Part shown: positions 1 through 5,343 of the stretch, piece by piece
How positions within the stretch are numbered: the first letter of the stretch is position 1
Layout: each line of letters opens with the position of its first letter
NCBI GenBank assembly: GCA_958446785.1
Contig: CAUCXP010000069.1
Coordinates: forward strand, 1-7,418
Source of the DNA: an uncultured Collinsella sp.
Lineage (GTDB): Bacteria > Actinomycetota > Coriobacteriia > Coriobacteriales > Coriobacteriaceae
DNA: 7,418 nt
Direction of reading: 5' to 3'
Notes under the pieces: generated by a model
Seen by the model: the letters and a program-made list of their open reading frames with translations, nothing else
What the model was told of the DNA's origin: nothing
Databases searched by the model: none
Position numbers and translations under genes: made by a program

Positions 1-1
1 G

Positions 2-133
2 GTGTCGCTCGAGCGCATGATGAGCTGTGGCTTTGGCGCCTGCAACACCTGCAATGTCGAGACGGTCGACGGTATGAAGGGTGCTTGCATGTGCGGCCCC
101 GTGTTCGATGCTTCCAAGGTGGTGGTCTTCTAG
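2..133 (+). CDS. pyrK: Dihydroorotate dehydrogenase B electron-transfer subunit PyrK, C-terminal end (partial)
   Basis: Only the last 43 residues are present; the gene starts left of the window. They carry the C-terminal [2Fe-2S] site of PyrK: CGFGACNTC gives C-X4-C-X2-C, and after 11 more residues comes CMCGPVF, which matches the usual C-x-x-GPVF end of the cluster motif. PyrK is the FAD and iron-sulfur subunit that moves electrons from the PyrD FMN to NAD+. The downstream neighbour is the matching class 1B PyrD, and the last base of the PyrK stop TAG is the first base of the likely pyrD GTG start, as expected for two subunits of one complex. One oddity is an extra cysteine two residues after the expected fourth ligand, where an acidic or polar residue is usual. 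The family call is seen in the motif and supported by context. Confidence 0.9.
   Translation: MSLERMMSCGFGACNTCNVETVDGMKGACMCGPVFDASKVVVF
117..123 (+). promoter_or_regulatory. Ribosome binding site for pyrD, inside the pyrK end
   Basis: AAGGTGG lies nine bases before the GTG at 133 and is the only good Shine-Dalgarno-like match near the candidate starts of pyrD. It favours GTG 133 over the ATG at 148, which has only a weak GGG upstream. It lies within the last codons of pyrK. Confidence 0.5.
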
Positions 134-1056
134 TGGGTACCGTGAACATGGCCGTCGATTTCGGCGGCGTCAAGATGCAGAACCCCATCAACACTGCAGC
201 CGGTACCTTTGGCTACGGTTGGCAGTTCCAGAACTTCTTTGATGTTTCCCAGCTGGGCGCCATCACCACCAAGGGTTGCGCTGCCGAGCCCTGGCCCGGC
301 AACCCCGCGCCCCGCATGGCCGAGATCCCCGGCGGTATGATCAACTCCGTGGGCCTTCAGAACCCCGGCGTGGCCGCCTTTGCTCGCGAGTCCGGTCCGT
401 GGCTCGAGCAGCTCTCCAAGGACGGCTGCCAGGTCATCTGTCAGGTTGCCGGCCACTCCGTTGACGAGTTTGTCCGCGCACTCGAGATGTATGTCGAGCT
501 GTGCCCCTGGGCTGCCGGCTACGAGATCAACGTGAGCTGCCCCAATATCGCCGCCGGCGGTGCCGCCATGGGCTCCACGCCCGAGGGCGCCTCTTCCGTT
601 ATGGCTGCCTGTCGCAAGGTGACCGATAAGCCGCTGTTCGTGAAGATGGCGCCGGTCAACGTCGCCGAGATCGCCAAGGCCCTCGAGGCCGCCGGCGCCG
701 ACGGCCTTTCGGTCATCAACTCCATCCAGGGCATGGCCATCGACGTCCATACCCGCAAGTCCCGCGTGGCCAAGCCCAAGGGCGGCCTTTCGGGCCCACT
801 GTGCCACCACATCGCCGTGCGCATGGTCTGGGAGGTTGCCCAGGCCGTCGATATCCCCATCAACGGTGTCGGCGGTGTCATGACCGGCGAAGATGCGGCC
901 GAGTTTATCCTGGCCGGCGCCGCCTGCGTGTCGGTCGGCATGGCCAACTTCGTCGATCCGTGCGCTTCGCTCAAGATCGCGCACGAGCTCGAGACCTGGG
1001 CCGAGTCCCAGGGCGTGAAGGACATCAACGAACTGGTAGGTGCGTTCGAATGCTAG
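133..1056 (+). CDS. pyrD: Dihydroorotate dehydrogenase B (NAD+), catalytic subunit PyrD
   Basis: This cytosolic FMN enzyme oxidises dihydroorotate to orotate, the fourth step of de novo UMP synthesis, and works with PyrK to reduce NAD+. From GTG 133 it is 307 residues, the normal size for class 1B. Visible motifs, in order, are NSVGLQNPG (71-79), NVSCPN (133-138) with the class 1 catalytic cysteine at 136, FVKMAP (169-174) with the FMN/orotate-site lysine 171, GVGGVMTGEDA (255-265) and VSVGMANF (286-293), the last two forming the FMN phosphate site of the TIM barrel. The cysteine base and adjacent pyrK separate it from the membrane-bound, quinone-linked class 2 enzyme. The start is chosen for AAGGTGG at 117-123 and the TAGTG overlap with pyrK; ATG 148 (302 residues) remains possible. 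The 3' end overlaps pyrF by seven bases. Confidence 0.96.
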   Translation: MGTVNMAVDFGGVKMQNPINTAAGTFGYGWQFQNFFDVSQLGAITTKGCAAEPWPGNPAPRMAEIPGGMINSVGLQNPGVAAFARESGPWLEQLSKDGCQVICQVAGHSVDEFVRALEMYVELCPWAAGYEINVSCPNIAAGGAAMGSTPEGASSVMAACRKVTDKPLFVKMAPVNVAEIAKALEAAGADGLSVINSIQGMAIDVHTRKSRVAKPKGGLSGPLCHHIAVRMVWEVAQAVDIPINGVGGVMTGEDAAEFILAGAACVSVGMANFVDPCASLKIAHELETWAESQGVKDINELVGAFEC

Positions 1057-1766
1057 AGACCGATGCCCGCGACCGTGTTATCGTCGCCCTCGACTGCGAC
1101 CGTGAGCGTGCGCTCGAGCTTGCCCACGAGCTTTCGGGCCATGCCGCCTGGCTCAAGGTTGGCATGACGCTCTATTACGCCGAGGGTCCCCAGATCGTCA
1201 AGACCTTTAAGGACCTGGGCTTTAAGGTCTTTCTTGACCTTAAGTTTCATGATATTCCGCATCAGGTTCGCGGTGCCGCCCGCTCGGCCTCGCTTGCCGG
1301 TGCCGATCTGCTTTCGGTCCACGGCTTGGGTTCGGGCGCCATGCTCGCTGCCTGCCGCGAGGGCGCCGAGGAGGCGCGCGAGGACCGCGCCAAGCTCGTC
1401 GCCATCACCGTGCTCACGAGCATGAACCAGGATGCCTTGAGCGAGATCGGCGTCGAGTCGCCCGTGGCCGAGGAGGCCGCCCGCCTGGCAAAGCTCGCTC
1501 AGGCCAACGGCATCGACGGTATCGTGTGCTCGCCGATGGAGGCTCACGACATGCGTGAGCTGCTGGGTCCCGATGCCCTGATCGTGACTCCGGGTGTGCG
1601 TCCGGTGGGTGCCGCCCTTGGTGACCAGTCCCGCGTGGCGACGCCTTCCCAGGCTATCGAGCGTGGCGCAAGCCACATTGTGGTGGGCCGTCCCATCACC
1701 GGCGCCGACGATCCGGTTGCCGCCTTTGACGCTATTGTCGCTGAGCTGGTCGAAAACGTCGCCTAA
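1050..1766 (+). CDS. pyrF: Orotidine 5'-phosphate decarboxylase
   Basis: The enzyme decarboxylates OMP to UMP, the last step of de novo pyrimidine synthesis. The product is 238 residues, typical of the short group I bacterial enzyme. Visible elements are the N-terminal substrate aspartate in VALDC (Asp15), the lysine in WLKVGM (Lys36), the catalytic D-x-K-x-x-D set in DLKFHD (Asp63, Lys65, Asp68), TPGVRP (180-185) and the phosphate-binding arginine in VVGRPIT (211-217, Arg214). The ATG lies inside the end of pyrD, giving a seven-base overlap, with TAGGTG at 1037-1042 as ribosome binding site seven bases upstream. The reading frame stays open upstream of this ATG, but that part is a shadow of pyrD with no family similarity. 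It is the last gene of the pyr cluster here. Confidence 0.97.
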   Translation: MLETDARDRVIVALDCDRERALELAHELSGHAAWLKVGMTLYYAEGPQIVKTFKDLGFKVFLDLKFHDIPHQVRGAARSASLAGADLLSVHGLGSGAMLAACREGAEEAREDRAKLVAITVLTSMNQDALSEIGVESPVAEEAARLAKLAQANGIDGIVCSPMEAHDMRELLGPDALIVTPGVRPVGAALGDQSRVATPSQAIERGASHIVVGRPITGADDPVAAFDAIVAELVENVA

Positions 1767-1811
1767 AAGATTCCCCTAAGTCACCACTTTTGGGTCTCAT
1801 TAGCACAAAAT

Positions 1812-1869
1812 AGCCCCTGTGCCTGCGTAAACTTTCCCATCCTTTGTGTGGAATCGCAGGTCAGGGGCT
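1812..1869 (+). other. Elongated stem-loop after pyrF (terminator-like or structured RNA)
   Basis: AGCCCCTG (1812-1819) pairs with CAGGGGCT (1862-1869). After a small internal loop, CCTGCG (1822-1827) pairs with CGCAGG (1855-1860). Inside, TTCC (1834-1837) can pair with GGAA (1850-1853), making a long three-part rod. It lies 45 bases after the pyrF stop and could end the pyr transcript, but there is no real T run after it, only TTAACTTT. A terminator read from the other strand (stem then ATTTTG) is also possible, though no minus-strand gene is near. It could instead be a processed 3' UTR or small RNA. Pairing is seen; function is inferred. Confidence 0.45.
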
Positions 1870-1932
1870 TAACTTTGGGCGCAGTATATTGCACTTTTTG
1901 CGGGTATCGTCTAACCTATGGAGCCGCGATTG

Positions 1933-1964
1933 GGCATTTTGTACGTTCTACGTGCTAAAATGCC
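1933..1964 (+). repeat. 32-base inverted repeat upstream of mihF (operator-like dyad)
   Basis: Outer arms GGCATTTT (1933-1940) and AAAATGCC (1957-1964) are perfect complements. Inner arms ACGT (1943-1946) and ACGT (1950-1953) flank a three-base centre TCT, and a G-C and a G-U pair join inner and outer arms with one bulged base. The dyad spans the -35 to -10 interval of the likely mihF promoter, so it may be a protein-binding operator. If transcription starts upstream instead, it would be a leader hairpin. It lacks a T run, so it is not an ordinary terminator. Confidence 0.6.
1953..1961 (+). promoter_or_regulatory. Candidate extended -10 promoter for mihF-gmk-rpoZ-thiI
   Basis: TGCTAAAAT fits the extended -10 pattern TGnTATAAT with one mismatch. 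A start near 1968 would give a leader of about 38 bases that includes the mihF ribosome binding site. No good -35 is seen at the normal spacing, which an extended -10 can tolerate. A weaker alternative is TTGCAC (1889-1894) with TAACCT (1912-1917), 17 bases apart, which would put the inverted repeat at 1933-1964 into the transcript. Confidence 0.42.
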
Positions 1965-2005
1965 AATTATTGAATCAGATATAACCCAACTTTTTGGAGG
2001 TACGA

Positions 2006-2314
2006 ATGGCACTCCCTCAGCTTACCGATGAGCAGCGCAAGCAGGCTCTTGAGAAGGCTGCTGCCGCACGTCACGCCCGCGCTGAGCTTCGCGAGCAGAT
2101 CAAGAAGGGCGAGAAGTCCCTCGAGTCCGTGCTCAACTCCGATGACCCCATCGCTTCCCGCATGAAGGTTTCCACCCTCATCGAGTCTCTCCCTGGTTAT
2201 GGCAAGGCCAAGGCCGCCAAGATCATGGAGGAGCTCGGTATCTCCGCTACTCGTCGCGTCCAGGGCCTCGGCGTCCGTCAGCGCGAGCAGCTCCTCGAGC
2301 AGCTGACCAAATAA
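2006..2314 (+). CDS. mihF: Actinobacterial-type integration host factor (mIHF)
   Basis: This small basic nucleoid protein binds and bends DNA. It is unrelated in fold to the HU/IHF family; in mycobacteria it is needed for phage L5 integration and affects chromosome organisation. The product is 102 residues and closely follows the mycobacterial pattern: ALPQLTDEQR at the N-terminus, a basic helical stretch LEKAAAARHARAELRE (15-30), MKVSTLIESLPGYGKAKA (53-70) resembling a helix-turn-helix-type DNA-binding segment, and TRRVQGLGVRQREQLL (82-97) with the conserved arginine pair. The ATG has GGAGG (1996-2000) five bases before it; an in-frame TTG at 1994 overlaps that site and is rejected. A 239-base gap with a candidate promoter lies upstream, so it likely heads its own unit. 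The codons are strongly biased to C-ending and GAG forms, which suggests high expression. The stop TAA touches the gmk GTG. Confidence 0.93.
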   Translation: MALPQLTDEQRKQALEKAAAARHARAELREQIKKGEKSLESVLNSDDPIASRMKVSTLIESLPGYGKAKAAKIMEELGISATRRVQGLGVRQREQLLEQLTK

Positions 2315-2884
2315 GTGAGCGCTCAGGATTCCAAGCTCTTTGTGATTTCTGGACCGTCAGGCGCAGGCAAGGGTACGCTCGTCACTCGTGTGCGCGAGCG
2401 CCGCTCGAACCTGGGTCTGACGGTTTCGGCTACCACGCGAGCACCACGCAAAGGTGAGGTCGACGGCGTCAACTACTTTTTTCTGACGCGCGAGGAGTTC
2501 GACCGCCGCGTGGCAAACGGTGAGTTTGTTGAGTGGGCCGAGGTCCACGGTAATTGCTACGGCACGTTGGTGAGCGAGGTCACATCCAAGCTCGCCTCGG
2601 GCTCGTCTCTGATTTTGGAGATCGATGTCCAGGGCGCCCTGCAGGTGAAGGAGCGTTTCCCCGAGGCCGTGCTGATCTTTATCAAGCCGCCTTCGCTTGA
2701 GGTGCTCCGCGAGCGTCTAGTCGGTCGCGGTACCGAGACGCCCGAGACGATTGAGCTGCGTATGGCAAACGCCGCCGATGAGCTTGCCCTTGCCGACCGC
2801 TACGACGACGTCGTGGTGAATGACGATCTCGACCGCGCGACCGATGAGCTCGTTCGCGTTCTCGATATGCATGAAAGGATCTGA
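2315..2884 (+). CDS. gmk: Guanylate kinase
   Basis: The enzyme phosphorylates GMP to GDP with ATP in the cytosol, feeding GTP, dGTP and (p)ppGpp pools. Its 189 residues are the normal bacterial length. Motifs are the P-loop GPSGAGKGT (13-21), the GMP-binding region SATTRAPRKGEVDGVNYFF (38-56), EWAEVHGNCYGT (73-84), LEIDVQGAL (91-99) and the arginine-rich lid around RERLVGRGTETPETIELRM (122-140). The start is a GTG placed directly after the mihF TAA with no base between. No Shine-Dalgarno sequence is visible before it, so translation probably depends on ribosomes finishing mihF. An internal GTG lies within the first beta strand and would break the fold. The gene lies between mihF and rpoZ, as in mycobacteria. 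Confidence 0.97.
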   Translation: MSAQDSKLFVISGPSGAGKGTLVTRVRERRSNLGLTVSATTRAPRKGEVDGVNYFFLTREEFDRRVANGEFVEWAEVHGNCYGTLVSEVTSKLASGSSLILEIDVQGALQVKERFPEAVLIFIKPPSLEVLRERLVGRGTETPETIELRMANAADELALADRYDDVVVNDDLDRATDELVRVLDMHERI

Positions 2885-2889
2885 GGTCC

Positions 2890-3171
2890 GTGTCCGTTGT
2901 AAAGCCTTGCATTGACGATCTTCTGGAGAAGACCGATCACAACCGCTTCCTGCTCGCTTCGCTTGCCTCCAAGCGCGCCTGCGACATCAATAGCATGCTG
3001 CGTGGCCAGCACAACCGCGTGCTTGCCGTCCAGGATGTCGATGACATCACCATCGGGCTTTCCGGTGCCGATACCATCTCGATGGCTATGGACGAGATTG
3101 TCGACGGTGACATCTCTTACGACGAGGCCCGTTACGAGAAGGCGCTCGGCCACAAGGTTGCTGAAGCCTAA
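2890..3171 (+). CDS. rpoZ: DNA-directed RNA polymerase omega subunit
   Basis: Omega is the small subunit that helps fold and hold the beta' subunit in RNA polymerase. The product is 93 residues. The family pattern shows in DDLLEKTDHNRFLLASLASKRACDINSML (9-37), the N-terminal helix region with the KRA core, followed by an acidic C-terminal helix region (DGDISYDEARYEKALG). The core reads KRACDIN, where KRAR followed by E/Q-I/L is more usual. The GTG start follows the gmk stop after five bases; AAAGGAT (2874-2880) inside gmk is the probable ribosome binding site, somewhat far at ten bases. Position after gmk strongly supports the call. The stop TAA touches the thiI ATG. Confidence 0.92.
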   Translation: MSVVKPCIDDLLEKTDHNRFLLASLASKRACDINSMLRGQHNRVLAVQDVDDITIGLSGADTISMAMDEIVDGDISYDEARYEKALGHKVAEA

Positions 3172-4416
3172 ATGGCGGCTCGCGTCTGCCTAGTCCACTA
3201 TCACGAGGTTGGGCTGAAGGGCAAGAACCGCGCACATTTTGAGCATATCCTCATGGATAACATCAAGGCGGCCTTGGCCGCCTTTTCCGTGAATGCCGTG
3301 TCTCGAATTTCCGGTTATATCCTCGTGACCTTTAACGAGCATCAGGCCGACGAGGCGGCGCGTGTCATCCGCACCGTCCCCGGCGTTGCCCGTGTGTCTT
3401 TGGCGTATCACACCAACCGCGACCCGCAGGAGTACTGCGCCGCCGCTGTGAAGGCGCTGCGCGAGTTTGGTTCCTTTGATTCGTTTAAGGTGCACGCCAA
3501 GCGCTCCAATACTGACTATGAGCTCACCTCGATCGATATCAATCGTCAGGTGGGCGAGGTGCTATGTGAGGCCTTTCCCGATAAAAAGGTTCAAATGCAC
3601 GACCCCGATGCGATGGTGCACGTACTGGTGGTCCAGGGTAGCGTTTATGTGTACGCGCGCTCCGAGCGCGGCGTGGGCGGTCTGCCGGTGGGTTCTGCCG
3701 ACAAGGTCGTGACGCTGCTGTCGTCGGGTATCGATTCTCCGGTGGCGACCTGGATGCTCGCGCGTCGCGGCGCGGTGTGCGTGCCGGTGCATTTCTCCGG
3801 TCGTCCGCAGACGCCTGATACGAGCGAGTATTTGGTGCAGGACATCATCCGTGCGCTTGAGCCGGGTGTCCAGATCGGCCGCCTGTACGTGGTGCCGTTT
3901 GGCGACTGCCAGCGTGAGATTTCGGTCACCTGCCCCAGCAACCTGCGTGTGATCATGTATCGTCGCATTATGTATTCGGTTGCCGAGCGCATTGCGCACA
4001 TCGAGGGCGCCAAGGCCATCGTTACGGGCGAATCGCTTGGGCAGGTTGCCTCCCAAACGCTTGAGAACATCATGGCCGTCAACGAGGCCGTGAAGATCCC
4101 CGTGTTCCGTCCTCTCATCGGTTCGGACAAGCAGGAGATCATCGCGCGTGCTGAGGAGATCGGTACGTTCGATATCTCGACTGAGGCCGCTCCCGACTGC
4201 TGCACGCTGTTTATGCCGCGCCGACCCGAGACGCACGCTAAACTCGATGCCGTGCATGAGGCCTGGGAACTGTTTGATCACGAGGAGATGATTGAGCGCC
4301 TGCTCAAGCAGACCGAGTACATCGACTTCGAGAGCAACACATATAAGGCCCCTAAGACCTTAAAACGCAAACATTCGGAGCTTGCTCCGCGTGAGATTTA
4401 CCAAGATTACGAGTAA
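3172..4416 (+). CDS. thiI: tRNA 4-thiouridine synthase ThiI (no rhodanese domain)
   Basis: ThiI adenylates U8 of tRNA and inserts sulfur to give 4-thiouridine, a near-UV sensor; in some bacteria it also serves thiamine thiazole synthesis. The 414 residues read as an N-terminal ferredoxin-like part (about 1-60), a THUMP RNA-binding domain (about 60-165) and a PP-loop ATPase domain with SSGIDSPV (184-191), TGESLGQVASQTLENI and DCCTLFMPRRPETHAK. Cys343-Cys344 match the conserved active-site cysteine region of the PP-loop domain. The protein ends without the C-terminal rhodanese domain of the E. coli form, so, as in Bacillus, it should take sulfur directly from a cysteine desulfurase. The ATG directly follows the rpoZ TAA; only a distant AAGG (3154-3157) precedes it, so coupling is likely. 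A strong hairpin follows the stop. Confidence 0.95.
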   Translation: MAARVCLVHYHEVGLKGKNRAHFEHILMDNIKAALAAFSVNAVSRISGYILVTFNEHQADEAARVIRTVPGVARVSLAYHTNRDPQEYCAAAVKALREFGSFDSFKVHAKRSNTDYELTSIDINRQVGEVLCEAFPDKKVQMHDPDAMVHVLVVQGSVYVYARSERGVGGLPVGSADKVVTLLSSGIDSPVATWMLARRGAVCVPVHFSGRPQTPDTSEYLVQDIIRALEPGVQIGRLYVVPFGDCQREISVTCPSNLRVIMYRRIMYSVAERIAHIEGAKAIVTGESLGQVASQTLENIMAVNEAVKIPVFRPLIGSDKQEIIARAEEIGTFDISTEAAPDCCTLFMPRRPETHAKLDAVHEAWELFDHEEMIERLLKQTEYIDFESNTYKAPKTLKRKHSELAPREIYQDYE

Positions 4417-4427
4417 ATTTGTGCATA

Positions 4428-4455
4428 GACCGACGATGCGCCTGCATCGTCGGTC
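4428..4455 (+). terminator. Hairpin terminator after thiI
   Basis: GACCGACGATGC (4428-4439) and GCATCGTCGGTC (4444-4455) form a perfect 12-bp stem with a four-base loop GCCT, starting 11 bases after the thiI stop. The tail is only ATTTGCTAT, a weak U tract, so termination may be partial or aided. The position and strength fit the end of the mihF-thiI unit. Confidence 0.65.
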
Positions 4456-4531
4456 ATTTGCTATCTGGGCATTTTGCGGCTAAGCGTTCATTTGCTGACG
4501 TGTGCCTGAATAAATGGACAGATTTGTGCAA

Positions 4532-4574
4532 GGTTTTGGTCGGTTTTTGGTTTGACCGCAAAAACCGGTTTTGG
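4532..4574 (+). repeat. GGTTTTGG repeats with an inverted repeat in the comEA upstream region
   Basis: GGTTTTGG (4532-4539), GGTTTTTGG (4542-4550) and GGTTTTGG (4567-4574) recur, with a partial copy GGTTTTG at 4621-4627. CGGTTTTTG (4541-4549) is perfectly complementary to CAAAAACCG (4559-4567) across a nine-base loop, and TTTT follows within two bases, so it could be a weak second terminator, a leader hairpin or a protein site. TTGACC (4552-4557) in the loop looks like a -35 element, but no -10 is seen at the proper distance, so I call no promoter. The rest of the 213-base gap holds nothing else I can name. Confidence 0.5.
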
Positions 4575-4616
4575 GGCGTGGCTGTTGTGGAGCTCCTTTC
4601 CTGACACGATGGTGTT

Positions 4617-4622
4617 GGGAGG
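4617..4622 (+). promoter_or_regulatory. Ribosome binding site deciding the comEA start
   Basis: GGGAGG lies seven bases before ATG 4630. The frame is open further upstream, to a TTG at 4552 and an ATG at 4609, but neither has a Shine-Dalgarno sequence at a proper distance. Confidence 0.7.
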
Positions 4623-4629
4623 TTTTGCT

Positions 4630-5343
4630 ATGGCGCAGCGCGAACAACACGAACGAGTCAAAAAGATGGACCGCTGGGCGGGCAAACTGCTCGGTCATAA
4701 GGCAGTGGTGATGGCGATACTGGTCGTCATTGCGATGGCGAGTGGGCTGGCGATGGCGAACCTTGGCGGCGGTGCCGGCGGTGTGTCGTTTGAGCGCACT
4801 GATGGTTCGGGCACGTTAGTGGAGCCGGGATCCGGCGATGCTTCGAGTGGAAAGACATCTGAAGGCTCTTCGCCTAAGGCGTCTGCCGCGGCAGAGGTCT
4901 ATGTCGATGTTGATGGCGCCGTGGTGTCACCCGGTGTATATCGCCTCAAAGACGGGGCGCGGGTGGCTCAGGCGATTGATGCCGCCGGTGGGCTGGCGCC
5001 CGAAGCAGACGTTACGGGGCTTAATCGTGCATCCAAGGTCACTGATGGACAAAAAATTCACGTTCCAACGGTAGGGGAGCAGCAGGTGTCCATTGCGGAA
5101 GCCGGTGTTGATGGTGGGACTTCCGCATCATCAGGCGTCGGTGGCGCAACAGGCCTAGTAAACATTAATACGGCAAGCTCGGCAGAGCTGCAGACGCTCT
5201 CGGGAATCGGTCCCTCAATGGCACAGTCGATTATCGATGAACGGACAAAGAACGGTGCTTTTGCTTCGGTTGACGATCTGATGCGCGTGTCGGGAATCGG
5301 CGAGAAGAAGCTTGCCAAAATCAAAGATTGCATCTGCGTATGA
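4630..5343 (+). CDS. comEA: Competence DNA receptor ComEA
   Basis: ComEA is a membrane-anchored protein that binds incoming double-stranded DNA outside the membrane and passes it to ComEC. The product is 237 residues: a short basic cytoplasmic end (1-24, with RVKK and KLLGHK), one membrane segment (25-43), a Ser/Gly-rich linker (about 44-88), an SLBB domain (89-147, starting EVYVDVDGAVVSPGVY), a second Gly/Ser linker (about 150-175) and a C-terminal helix-hairpin-helix pair (177-237) with SGIGPSMAQ (191-199) and SGIGEKKLAKI (221-231). This is the full ComEA layout of Gram-positive bacteria. The start is set by GGGAGG at 4617-4622. The stop TGA overlaps the comEC ATG. Codon use is less biased than in the pyr and mihF genes, which suits low expression. 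Binding of DNA is a family property; competence of this organism is not shown. Confidence 0.93.
   Translation: MAQREQHERVKKMDRWAGKLLGHKAVVMAILVVIAMASGLAMANLGGGAGGVSFERTDGSGTLVEPGSGDASSGKTSEGSSPKASAAAEVYVDVDGAVVSPGVYRLKDGARVAQAIDAAGGLAPEADVTGLNRASKVTDGQKIHVPTVGEQQVSIAEAGVDGGTSASSGVGGATGLVNINTASSAELQTLSGIGPSMAQSIIDERTKNGAFASVDDLMRVSGIGEKKLAKIKDCICV

Noticed and set aside
130..984. Long open frame on the minus strand opposite pyrD
   Set aside because: It is the antisense shadow of a GC-rich gene with strong codon bias. The product is low in complexity and resembles no family I know.
1053..1676. Long minus-strand open frame opposite pyrF
   Set aside because: It is the same shadow effect; pyrF on the + strand has all catalytic motifs.
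1884..1890. TATATT as a -10 element
   Set aside because: The position 17 bases upstream falls in the GC-rich right arm of the 1812-1869 stem, with no -35-like sequence.
2281..2306. Direct repeat of GAGCAGCT at the end of mihF
   Set aside because: It encodes the helical EQLLEQL of the mIHF C-terminus and needs no further explanation.
3562..4281. Minus-strand open frame of 239 codons opposite thiI
   Set aside because: It lies wholly within thiI, is rich in Arg/His/Thr as antisense products are, and has no family motif or separate start signal.
4419..4604. Possible 61-residue protein in the gap between thiI and comEA
   Set aside because: It spans the thiI terminator hairpin and the GGTTTTGG repeats, has no good ribosome binding site and no recognisable sequence.
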